Of a stretch of 64,000 nucleotides of DNA, positions 33,048-43,700 are shown in pieces; the stretch's first letter is position 1, and every line of letters begins with the position of its first letter. The notes beneath the pieces are model-generated. The model did no database searches. It was given only the letters and a program-made list of their open reading frames with translations, and had not been told where the DNA came from. Made by a program: the position numbers and the translations under genes. Source of the DNA: Lewinella sp. IMCC34191 (GTDB lineage Bacteria; Bacteroidota; Bacteroidia; Chitinophagales; Saprospiraceae); assembly GCF_003390935.1 (NCBI RefSeq), contig NZ_QNQZ01000013.1, positions 46,997-110,996 on the forward strand, given 5' to 3'.

Positions 33048-33889
33048 TCAATTTTGCCGGCCCGGTACCGATCCGCTGGATAACCGTTCCCAATTGAGGA
33101 GTGCCGACGGGCGGTTATTGTAGTAGGTAAGGTAGTTATCTACCATATCATAGACCTCCTTTCCGGTTTCGTATTCGTGAAGATACAGCCGCTCGTACTT
33201 GATACTGCGCCACAGTCGCTCGATGAAGGCATTGTCCGTAGCCCGGCCTTCGCCATCCATACTCAACTTAATTCCTTTGCTCAGGATGAACTCGGTGAAC
33301 GCCTGTGAGGTGTACTGCGCCCCCTGGTCGGTGTTGAAGATCTCCGGGGTAACTTGGTGCATATCCAGGGCTTCGGCCACCAGATCGCCTCCATGGAGTT
33401 ACACAGTTTCCAGTGGACAACGAAGCGGCTATACAGGTCGATGATGGCCGTCAGGTACAAAATTCCCCGGCGCATGGGTACGTAGGTGATATCGGTAGCC
33501 CAGACCTGATCGCTGCGGTCAATCTTCACATCCCGTAGCAGGTAAGGGAAAACGGCATGATCCTTACATCGCCTGGAGGTATGTGGACCGGGTAGAAGCG
33601 ACTGTAGACCTAGAATTCCGTAATACAACCGATCGATGCGGTTACGACTCACCGCGTACCCCCGGTCACGGTTCAACCAGACATGCATGCGCCGGGCTCC
33701 CTTGTAGGAATGGTCGAGGTAATGCTCGTCCATTAGGCGCAGCAACTCCAGGTTCAGGGCACTCTCGCCGCGCGGCGCGAAGTAGAGCACGCCACGGGAA
33801 ACGGACAATAACTCGCACTGCCGTCTTACGCTCAGTTGGCGGTGCTGCGGATCGATCAAGTGACGGCGCACCTCACTGGAAAGGCTCAC
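33048..33889 (-). pseudogene. IS3-family transposase orfB, frameshifted
   Basis: The N-terminal part has RRQCELLSVSRGVLYF and DHSYKGARRMHVWLNRDRGYAVSRNRIDRLY. The catalytic core starts with VWATDITYVPM (first Asp). A frameshift near 33385, after VVHWKLCNSMEA, breaks the frame; the rest, TPEIFNTDQGAQYTSQAFT (second Asp) and ATDNAFIERLWRSIKYE (Glu), lies in the next frame to 33048. All three DDE residues are kept, but no single frame encodes them. Confidence 0.85.
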
Positions 33890-34155
33890 TTCAGCGTTTT
33901 TTTTAGAAAGTTGTTCTCCACCTGTAGTTGACCGATGATGCGCAGCAGCTCGTCCTCGCGCGTTTGTGGATCCGGCCCGACGACCTTGCCGGGCTTGGCA
34001 AAAATCTGCGAGCCACCAGCCAGTAATTCTCTTTTCCAGGCACTGATCTGGGCCGGCGCCAGTTGGTGCTTTAAAGCCAACTCCGCTAAACTTTATTGCT
34101 CCGAAATGGCCGCCACGGCGACCTTAAACTCTGCAGTGAACTTACGACGCTTCAT
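33886..34155 (-). pseudogene. IS3-family orfA with internal stop
   Basis: Starts MKRRKFTAEFKVAVAAISEQ, then a TAA stop at about 34093-34095, then continues in frame SLAELALKHQLAPAQISAWKRELLAGG..., the helix-turn-helix and leucine zipper (DELLRIIGQLQVENNFLKKTLK). The single nonsense codon disables it. It overlaps orfB by four bases, as is usual for IS3 elements that use frameshifting. Confidence 0.8.
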
Positions 34156-34436
34156 TTCTCATATGATGATTATAACGATGTCTCATTTACTGGTCTAAAT
34201 TATTGGGGATACGTCACTTTCTATGGTAATAAACAGATGCTGCCGCAGGTAATCGCTAGAGACCCGACTTAGAGCGGATGTTCGAAACGAATATGTTAAA
34301 GTTTGGCATTTTATCGCCCATCCGGCCAAATTTCCAAATCGTATAAATATATTGAGTCATCATTCAATTCTTAGATCACATCCTAAGAGTTGAATATGAA
34401 ACTCACCAGTTATAAAGCCCATACCGGGAAAACACC

Positions 34437-36566
34437 TTGGATACTATTCGCCTACCCATTGCAGTGGGAGTAATACTCCTATGCCATTTACCTTCCTTCG
34501 GGCAGGATTACCCTGACCCTTCGGTCACGGAGGCGTTCGGTACTTTACGACAAGTTCAGTCACTCCTCTATACTACCCAATCCGACAGTAATTCATCGCC
34601 TATCATAAGTACTCTTTTAGAAGTCTCATCAAGAGGTAGCGTCCAAATTGATAATTATTATCAAAAAGCCGACACACTAACCAATTATGGGGATGTCACC
34701 AATCAAACGGCGGTATCGATATCATTATCGAAAGAAGTACTGGGCATTGATTTCATAGCCAACGGACGATTATTGTTAGGTGATTGGCGAATCGATAGGC
34801 CAAGATCGGGGATTGAAGTTTCCTTTGACCATCGCACCTTTACGGAAAAATTAAAGTCGCAGCTAAGCGCAGAACTACCAAATAAGGAGTCAGTTCTGCT
34901 AGCCCTGGCTGAATCATCCGCCCGTATTCAGAAGGCTTATGAGTCAGTCTTTGTGGACGAATATCTAAGGCTTATATCAACCGATGAATACAAGAATCTC
35001 CATCAGCAAGCCAATCATGTAGCCGATTCACTTTACGGTTACGACCCAATTGACTTTGACGAAGAGAGCCTGCGCCTGGTAGCACTACAGCGTCAGCTGG
35101 TGAAGCTCGATAGTATTTACCATAACTACCTCAAGCAAGTACAGGAAACTCCCAACGTCTCATTAAGTGACGGGGATCGGTTGATTGACTCATTAGATGC
35201 CGAGGTAGTTCAAAACTGGGACGCATACCTCAAAGCAGAAATGGCAAAGTCCGATCAGCTTTCAGGTTTACAAAAACTCTTTCTCGCGACCCGACGGCTA
35301 AGTGTGGGGAACACACGCCTTGGTCAGGATGCAACGACTAGTATTGGTTTACCCATTAAGGGCGTTGACTACGCCTTTGAAAAAGGTGCGTTTGGAGCCG
35401 AATTTCAGGTCGGGAAACGCATTTCTACTTTGCGGGTCACTCCTCAGGAAGGAGTAGCCTATCACGATTTAGTGGCGGGTCAACGTATAGGTCGCGTCGC
35501 TGTGCGCTACGGAAACGAGCACGGAAGTTCGTACGAAATGTCCCTGATTAAAGCTGATGGAGCAAAGGGATCTGCCCAACCTTTAACGCTGTCCGCGGCG
35601 CAGCAAAGTACGGTTGTTTCCGTCTCGTCCGAAACTAAACTATCCACGCATTCGGGGATCACCTTTCAAGGCAGTTATTCCACAAACAATTTTGTTGCTG
35701 GATCATCACCGGAAGCCAGTAGAATACAGAATATCCTGAACCAGGCAAATCTTCGGATAGGAGGTACGTACGGAAATGACGGCGGAGTAGAATTTCAGTT
35801 GGCGGCGTTTCGGACGGGGAATGGGTATCTTTCTCCCGCCAATCCCTACTTGTATACGGACTATCAAGGAATTGAGAGTGTCCTTTCTACTACTTCCTTC
35901 GGGGGAAGGTTGGTCGCCAACCTATCCGTATCCGGAGGTATTGGAACGCAGCAGGGCAGTGATGATCGTTTGAGATTTAGGGCGAATGGCTTGCTACGCT
36001 ACGCCTTTAGTCCGCTGGATGCCCTACAGATAGTCGTTTCCCCCAATGTATACCGATACGAAATTACTGGAAAAGAGGGGTTCACCGAGAATACGATTTA
36101 CCAAGTGTTCTACCAGCGATCCCGCGGCCTATTCGGGCAAGCGGGATACATCTATGCGGGGCTAACTAATCTAGACCAGGGGATTACGTGGTCGGACACT
36201 ACGACCGTTAGGACCAATAGCCTAACGGTGAATGGATCGGGAGAGACCAGCATTACTGATCAACTGCACATACAGTTTGACGCCTCGCAGCGGGTCGAAT
36301 TCAGCGACCAGCCAGGCGTGGCAGAATTTTACTACGCCGTTGGGATGGGAACATCCGGCAAACTTAATCTGCGCGGAAATCTGCGGTACGACAAACTCAG
36401 CTACGAGGCGCATCCCGCCTGGGGCGTTGAACTGGATTGGTCACTCGCCATCGGCAAGTTTGCTTACCTATCCGTCAGCCTACTCTACCGAGCCACCCGC
36501 TCTTACCCCAGCGATGAGAAACGAAACCAGATCTATAGTTACCAAAGCTGGCGAAATCACCTATGA
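34437..36566 (+). CDS. Predicted outer-membrane beta-barrel protein
   Basis: 709 residues. No ATG fits; TTG at 34437 gives a signal peptide (RLPIAVGVILLCHLPSFGQ), and the frame is closed by a stop at 34413. The N-terminal third is helical (ESVLLALAESSARIQKAYESVF), and the last about 350 residues show alternating amphipathic strands (FGAEFQVGKRISTLRV, RIGRVAVRYGNEHGSSYEMSLI, LRIGGTYGNDGGVEFQLAAF, FAYLSVSLLYRATRSY) of a membrane barrel. It is the first gene of the long + strand toxin/secretion run, 28 bases before the next gene, so it could export or anchor the large RHS-like proteins. No family recognised. Confidence 0.6.
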   Translation: MDTIRLPIAVGVILLCHLPSFGQDYPDPSVTEAFGTLRQVQSLLYTTQSDSNSSPIISTLLEVSSRGSVQIDNYYQKADTLTNYGDVTNQTAVSISLSKEVLGIDFIANGRLLLGDWRIDRPRSGIEVSFDHRTFTEKLKSQLSAELPNKESVLLALAESSARIQKAYESVFVDEYLRLISTDEYKNLHQQANHVADSLYGYDPIDFDEESLRLVALQRQLVKLDSIYHNYLKQVQETPNVSLSDGDRLIDSLDAEVVQNWDAYLKAEMAKSDQLSGLQKLFLATRRLSVGNTRLGQDATTSIGLPIKGVDYAFEKGAFGAEFQVGKRISTLRVTPQEGVAYHDLVAGQRIGRVAVRYGNEHGSSYEMSLIKADGAKGSAQPLTLSAAQQSTVVSVSSETKLSTHSGITFQGSYSTNNFVAGSSPEASRIQNILNQANLRIGGTYGNDGGVEFQLAAFRTGNGYLSPANPYLYTDYQGIESVLSTTSFGGRLVANLSVSGGIGTQQGSDDRLRFRANGLLRYAFSPLDALQIVVSPNVYRYEITGKEGFTENTIYQVFYQRSRGLFGQAGYIYAGLTNLDQGITWSDTTTVRTNSLTVNGSGETSITDQLHIQFDASQRVEFSDQPGVAEFYYAVGMGTSGKLNLRGNLRYDKLSYEAHPAWGVELDWSLAIGKFAYLSVSLLYRATRSYPSDEKRNQIYSYQSWRNHL

Positions 36567-36594
36567 TAATTCTACTGTAAATCCAGTACCTGGA

Positions 36595-37698
36595 ATGACC
36601 CATATATATTACATGCTCTGCCTCGTTAGTTTACCGGCCCTTCTTTTCGGTCAGACGGTCTCCTTCGTAGATCTCTCACCCCCGGCCGGCCCCCTCACCG
36701 TAGGTATCCTCACGGCGGCCGGTATTACCAACATTTCTGGGCAGACCGTGAGTGGAGTAGTCAATTCCGTATTAATGACGCCCGGCGGGGAGGTAGTAGT
36801 TGAAGTCCAAACTCGTCCCTTTGACCTCGGTGCCGGTGAGCAGCGAATGTCGCAGCAGCTTCCGTGGATTAGACAGCCGCAGTTTGGCCAAAGTGAGGCA
36901 TCCCGTACCCTGGCTACTCGCGGTCGGCTAACCTCCGGGGCTTTCGTTGTGTGTTACGAATTTATCGCGTTGGACGGCACTCGGTTGGGGCGGAGTTGTT
37001 TCGAAAAACAAACGTTTCTCAACGCTTCGCTATCCTTATTATCTCCCATAGACGGGGCCGTTATTCAATCGATTAAGCCTACCTTAATTTGGGAGCATAT
37101 TCAATCATTTTCGTTATCCAGTAACGGTCTCAAGTACGAGCTAAGCCTGGTCGAACTATTTGACGGCCAAAGCCCGGCGGAGGCGATTGAGCGCAATCCT
37201 CCGCTATTGTACCGCCGTGGCTTGGGCCATAGTTTTTTGTACTACCCTATTGGCAATCGTGACTTAGAGTTCGGCAAGTCATACGCCTGGAAAGTTTCCC
37301 TGTACCGCGGCAAGCAGACGCTTTTATCCTCTCAAGTCTGGTCCTTTGCCGTGGAACGCCCAGCGGGCGAAGAGCGCGTCGTTTCAAACGGTGCCTATGC
37401 CATGCCGACAACGACGGCAAACGGGCGGCTCCATCAATTCTCGGAAGCAATACGCATTGGATTCGATAACAACGAAGGGGTGAAAGCCTTGAGCTATCGC
37501 ATTATCGATCTGTCCAATGGCGGAGCGCAAATGGACAATTTGCCCCCCCTTAGTTCGCTCGTTGCCGGTCTAAACGTCTTTGCAATTCCCACGGCGGACC
37601 TCGCATTGATTCCGGGCAATGTGTACCAACTAGAGATGCACACCTCCCGTAAGCTCACCTATTTTATCAAGTTTCGCTTCGCGGAATCTACTAAGTAA
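36595..37698 (+). CDS. Secreted protein with FnIII-like domain
   Basis: 367 residues from the ATG at 36595, whose leader MTHIYYMLCLVSLPALLFGQ is a clear signal peptide; the frame stays open upstream inside the preceding gene but that part is noncoding overlap. After a beta domain (VSFVDLSPPAGPLTVGILT...) there is LLSPIDGAVIQSIKPTLIWE, a pattern of FnIII-like surface modules. It lies 24 bases before the giant RHS-like gene, suggesting co-expression, perhaps as its outer-membrane partner. Function unknown. Confidence 0.6.
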   Translation: MTHIYYMLCLVSLPALLFGQTVSFVDLSPPAGPLTVGILTAAGITNISGQTVSGVVNSVLMTPGGEVVVEVQTRPFDLGAGEQRMSQQLPWIRQPQFGQSEASRTLATRGRLTSGAFVVCYEFIALDGTRLGRSCFEKQTFLNASLSLLSPIDGAVIQSIKPTLIWEHIQSFSLSSNGLKYELSLVELFDGQSPAEAIERNPPLLYRRGLGHSFLYYPIGNRDLEFGKSYAWKVSLYRGKQTLLSSQVWSFAVERPAGEERVVSNGAYAMPTTTANGRLHQFSEAIRIGFDNNEGVKALSYRIIDLSNGGAQMDNLPPLSSLVAGLNVFAIPTADLALIPGNVYQLEMHTSRKLTYFIKFRFAESTK

Positions 37699-37722
37699 CC
37701 TGCTCCAGAAACATCCCACCTA

Positions 37723-40700
37723 ATGTATAACGGACTTAAGCGGCGTACGGCCCTATCCCTTTCCGCCCTGCTCCTTTTTCAATCGTTTTTGGCAACGCCG
37801 GCGTATGGCCTATCCGGCGGACCTACCCAGCCTGAGTTTCGCCATAATCAGATCGTAGGGGCGGATAATCTGGTCGACGCATTTACCGGAAACTTTAATT
37901 ACTCTATTCCGCTATTTGAGATGGGTGGATATCCCATCAATTTAACTTATGCTTCCGACCATAAGATGGAGGACGAGGCCAGCTGGGTGGGTGCGGGGTG
38001 GACGCTTAATCCGGGGGTGATTAGTCGGCAGGTGCGTGGACTGCCCGATGACTTTAGGGGAGAAGAAGTAGTCCACCGTGGAAACATGCGGTCGAACATT
38101 ACTACGGGAGTTTCTCCGAGTATAAAGTTTGAACTTTTTGGCATATTTGGCATATCGCCGGGAATTAACTTATCGTACAACAACTACGCCGGATATAACC
38201 TATCCACCAGTATAAGTCCTTCGGTTAATGTCCTTGCAGCCTTAAACGGTGAATTTGCATCTCCGTTTAGCAAGGGGAAACAGAAAAATGACGCATCGCC
38301 CACGCCTTTAAAATCATTTGCGCAAAAGGCTCAGCAGGAGGGTTTTAGCAGTAGTCTTTCGGCCAACTTTAGCTCACGCTCGGGATTGCAGAGTGTTAGC
38401 TTTAATACGGGGTTCGATAGACTATCCAGCAGTATTTCACGTGGTTTTGGTGGGTTCACCTACACCCCGGTGGGAGAACTTCCTCGAGTAACCAACTCGG
38501 TGACCTTTGAAGTAAGTGGAGGCTTAAAAATCTTTTGGCCTGACGCTACGATGGCACGGCTCGCCGGTTACTACGTAGAGCAGCGTCTATCGCGTAACGT
38601 GGTCCGGCAACCTTCTTTCGGTTATCTATACCTGGAAGATGCAACGGACGAAGCGGCGGTAATGGACTACAACGTCGAAAAAGCGGGGGCATTGGATGAA
38701 AATACCCACCGACTTCCCATTGCTTTTGGAACACCGGATGCGTATGCGATATCGGGGATGGGCGTAACCGGTAATATTGAAGTCACCCGTAATGACCTGG
38801 GCGAATTTCGTCCATCCCGATCGCAGAATAGTGCCCTATCGGGAAGCGCAGGCGTAGAAGGTGCGTTCGGCAACCTGGTACACGCAGCGGTCAACGTTGA
38901 GGCCAATGTAGTGTCCGATACCCGTGGGGGCTGGACTGCGGGCAATGGTCTGCGCAACCAACTAAGCTTTCGAAGAAACCGCGATGCGGATGAGTTTAAA
39001 TACTTGCGCTTGGTAGGCGAATCCAGCAATCATCTATCCAGTGAGTACTATGCGGCCATTGGCGAAGATCAGCCCATCACCGGCAGTTTAGAAAGGGGAA
39101 TTCTATCGCCCATCACCAAAACATTTGGATTACGGCTACAGGGAGACCTCAAAAAGACCTTGTCGACATCCACGCGTGCCCCCATCGTTCAACCCGTCCC
39201 CTCCCTTACCCAGCTACCTAACCGACGCCCGCGCGCCACCCACGTAAGTTACCTTACCGCGGCCGAAGCGGTGCAAATGGGACTCCATGAGCGGATCGTT
39301 CGGTATCGCCCCTGGACCGAAAGTAGTGGCGATTTTGGAAGTTTGCCAAGTTATTCCGCCCTTGATCGTTGGAGTGAGGCGGCGGGAAGAAAGGGGCACC
39401 ACATTTCTGAGATATCCGTCACTTCCCCTTCGGGACAGAGTTTCGTGTACGGGCTACCGGTATACAATACCCGAAAGGAGGAAGTGACCTTTAGTGTATC
39501 GGCAGAGAATACGGATCCTACCTCAAGCCTTGCAAGTACCGAAGGGGCACAAACCACACCGGAATTTGGCACCATTAGTTATGCGGGCAGTGAGGAAGAC
39601 ATTACCGTCGCCAACGATCGTGGTTTCGATCACTACTTCGACCAGATTGAAACACCAGCCCATCCCATCGCTCATTTGCTCACGGCGGCCTTGTCGCCGG
39701 ACTACGTAGATCGAACGGACGACGGTCCTACGCAGGACGATGGGGGGGATTACCTCAAAATCGGCTACACCCCGCTGGTTACGAATAACGACCAGAACGC
39801 AAACGTGGGCTGGCGAACACCCATGGGAGAATACCGGGCCGTACTGCACGAGGGTAACTCTGCGGACCCCGACGACGATAAGGCAAGCTTTGTGTACGGC
39901 GAAAAAGAAATATACTACGTGCACCATATGGATTCCCGTACCCATCGCGCGGTGTTCTTCACCAGTGACCGGGATGATGCGCTGCCGGTGAACCGGCATG
40001 GGGTTGTAGAAACCTCAGCGGGAAAGCCCAGACTGCAAAAGTTGGACTCCATAAAGATCTTCACCCTTGCCTCCCTCCGGGAGTTCAACGTAGAGGCTGA
40101 TGCCCTAAAGACTGTTCATTTTTCCTACGCACCGACCGGCTCAGCAAGCCAAATCAGTGGTAACCTTCCTAACGCCACAGCGGGTGGTGGCAAACTCACC
40201 CTGCAATCTATTAGCTTCACCTATGCAGATAACGAGCGGGGAAAGGAACATCCTTATTTATTTGATTATCGTACCGATGTCGTTATTGGAGGGGATACAA
40301 CGAAGGCTACCTACCAACCGTTTCTGGTGGATCGGTGGGGTACCCAACGACCGGCTTTAACCGAGGGGTTAGATCCGATAATTTATCCGTATTCCGTACA
40401 GGATAAAGCGATTGCGGATACCTATTCTTCCCTAGGGAACCTTAAGCGAATTCTCCTGCCTTCCGGCGGCAACATTGAGATTGAATACGAGGCGGATGAT
40501 TACGCCTACGTGCACGCTTCGCGGGCGGGCCAGATGTATAAAATTGCGGGCTTCAGCGAAAGCTTTAAGCCGTCCGCAGCCGGGATCTCGGAGGACTTGT
40601 ACCGCCAGTCGGTAAAAGCTACGGTCCCATATTTATATACATACATCGACGTTGGGACCATACCCGGCAGGGAGGGTAGTGTACTGCCCGATAGGGACGA

Positions 40701-43700
40701 GCTGCGCCGTCTTTATTTGGAAGACGTGGAACAGCTCTATTTTAGTAGTGCAGTGACTCTTTTCCGCGACCGAGAAACGACGGAACGCGTAACTGGGTAT
40801 GCGGATTTTGACCCAGATTTCCTGGAAGCAGTAGCGGGAGGCGGCGCAAGCGGAGGAGACCTGATCGTACTCAGGCTCCGTGGACTCACTAAAAACAACC
40901 GCGAGACCGAGCGGTCCAATTCCTACCATCCCTTTACCTATGCAGCCCTCGAGAAGATGCGCCTAGAAATGCCTCGGTTACTCTACGAAGAGGCGCCGAC
41001 GGAAGGTTACGGGACTCCCGCCAAGCTATTCGCGGCATTTGAATACGTCGGTACGTCTCTACAAAATTATTTTGCCCGCCGCACCGGTCGAAACAACGCC
41101 CGCTCGGTGGACTTACCGACATCCTTCGTTCGCTTGGCCGACGCCGATTTTGGTAAATACGGCGATGGATCCAGAGTCAGTAGAATTATTCTGGATGATG
41201 CCTGGGCACCCGATCAGACTCGCTACGTAAAGCGCTATACCTATACCCGGGAGGATGAACTCACCGGGGAAATCATCAGCAGCGGAGTGGCCTCTAACGA
41301 ACCGATGATTGGCAAAGAGGAGATGCTTTACGTAAACCAGGAAAAGAGTGTCGAGGGAAACTTCTTAGCACCCGATGAAACCTACTACAGCGAAGCACCA
41401 CTTGGACTACAGTTTTATCCGGGCGCGCAAGTAGGATATTCTCGGGTTACGGTGACGGCGGAACTGGAGGAAGTTTACCAACAAAGCCAGCCGGGAACCA
41501 CGGTGTTTGAGTACTTTACTACACGGGATTTCCCCGTGGTTGCCAAAGCGACACGGCCGGATCGCAAACGGATCAATCCCTTCACACGGCTTTTGCCCTT
41601 TGTATCTCGGGTAAAAGACTATCTAGCCTATGCGCAGGGGTTTGTTATACAAACGAACGATATGCACGGAAAGCAAAAAGCGTCATACGAATACGACGCT
41701 GGCGGATCCGTAATCAGTTCAACGGTTTACCATTACCTTGAACAACCGTCGGCGGGGGGCGTCGGCTCCCGTTTACTTAATAACAAGGTCGATTTGGTTA
41801 ACCAAACCGGATCGGGTGGTGTCAACGCCGTAACCGGTCTATTGGGAATCGATCTTGACGTTTGGACGGAAACCACCGAAGTGGAGTCTAACTCTTTCGG
41901 CGGAGGTGTACAAATAAACGGTGAGACCTCCGTATTGCCGTTTCCTCCGTTCCCCCTGGCTGGAGTGTTTTCCTACCCCCAGATAACCCGGGCGGAAACC
42001 TCCGTTCGTACGGCTACGACAACTAAGTTGATTAGGCGCTACGGAATTCTCGATCGCGTCGAGGTCACCAACAACGGATCTTCATTGGCAACCGTTAACC
42101 ACCGTTGGGATGGGTTGACTGGACAAGTACTTTTGAGTAGTATCCAAAACGAATTTGACCAACCAGTCTATACTCAGAATCTGCCTGCGTATTGGATGGA
42201 ACCACACCGTGGAATGCAAGCCGCTTACCGAAATCAGGGGGTAGAATTCCAGAATACTATAGTAAAGGATGGAAGATTATGGGTAGCCGATACCATTCAA
42301 GTCGCTAATCTGATCGAGGGTGACGAGGTCATTTGCTATTTACGCGAACCGTCTAGGCAGCGCCATAGATTTTATGCGACCATGTACAAAGATTCCATAC
42401 GTCTTATAGATGAACTAGGCAAACTAGGAAATACCGTAGCGATACCTACAAATTCGGACGCTTACGTCAGTAAAATCTTATCTAGCGGGAACCGTAACCA
42501 AGTAAACGCGAAAGCGGGTCAAACCGTTTCTCTCAACCCACCTACGCAAGATGAAGGATGGTGGTCAGTTGATCTCCCCTCAACCTCCGTATTGAGTTCC
42601 AATGCAACCGTTTACTTAGATGATTGGGCACTCATTTGTGACAGTATCGCTGATTACAGTACTGGAACACCAATAGACACTACGTCTAACTGTGAGTCTG
42701 GATTTAGTAATGTAGTGCAAAGGCATCCTATTGTAGACGAGGGTGAATGTACGGTCGACAACTATAACTGGGCAGAGTTGAAAGATTCACTTTGCCCTTC
42801 GGATTGCGAAGAACTGTTTTTTCGATATGCAGATTTTTTATTGATAGCCGATATATGGGAGTATATTGAGTGTACATCGAGTAATACATATCGCGTATAT
42901 CAGAATGACGAAACATGGGTAAAGATTAGAAGCTGTGAGTTTCTCGACAATGGAAACAACATTCACATGAGAAGCTATAGCGGTACTACTCACGTAGAGG
43001 ATATTCACGTAACTAACGCTGGTATGCTTTGTAGTTCGGATGGAGGAGATATTGTGATTGACTGTTCTCAGCGTGGCCTACGGCAGGTATCGACAAGTGA
43101 AATGAGGCTCGAACTGCAAACACCTGATTTATGTGCTCACTGGAAACCAGGAGATCAAAATCCTTATCTACTTGGCGAACGTGGCAACTGGCGTCCGCAA
43201 GCGAATTACGTCTATAAGGAGACGCCAAGAGGTTTCTCCACGGTAGTAAGTGGACCATCTCCCATCGATGATTCTAGAAACAACTATACTCAACCACTAA
43301 TTTATACCGACGGTACCTTTGTTGAATACTTGCCATTTTGGTTCAAGGGTGAAAAATATCAAAACGGAGCAAGTCATCAATTGCAAAACCGCGTCACCAA
43401 ATATGACGAAAAGGGACACGATATTTCCACCCAGGACGCGCTAGGCATTCATAGTGGGGCGCAGTATGCACACGGAAGACAACTTCCCGTAAGTGTAGCG
43501 CAAAACGCTAAATTTAGCGACATTGGTTTTGATGGTTTTGAAGATTACCTGTACACCCCCGGTGCCGGCGATGAACGTTGGGAGCGTCATTTTGGGATGC
43601 TTGGAAGCAGGCTCGATGTAGATGCCTACCGAGACCAGGTGGTGAATTCCGTCGCGCACACTGGAAAGCACTCGGTTGCTGTAACGGGAGGGGGGTCAGC

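Larger units (their letters stand above)
32952..34216 (-). mobile_element. IS3-family insertion sequence, decayed
   Basis: About 1.27 kb, the usual IS3 length. Proposed ends are tgaagtgcccttaat at 32952 and, read from the other strand, tgacgtatccccaat ending at 34216, which agree at most positions. No target duplication is visible. Two overlapping transposase frames (orfA 34155-33886, orfB 33889-33048) both carry disabling changes, so the element cannot move by itself. Confidence 0.65.

Noticed and set aside
33385..33390. Programmed frameshift in IS3 orfB
   Set aside because: The shift is inside the catalytic core, and orfA has a separate stop codon; this is decay, not the orfA/orfB junction shift.
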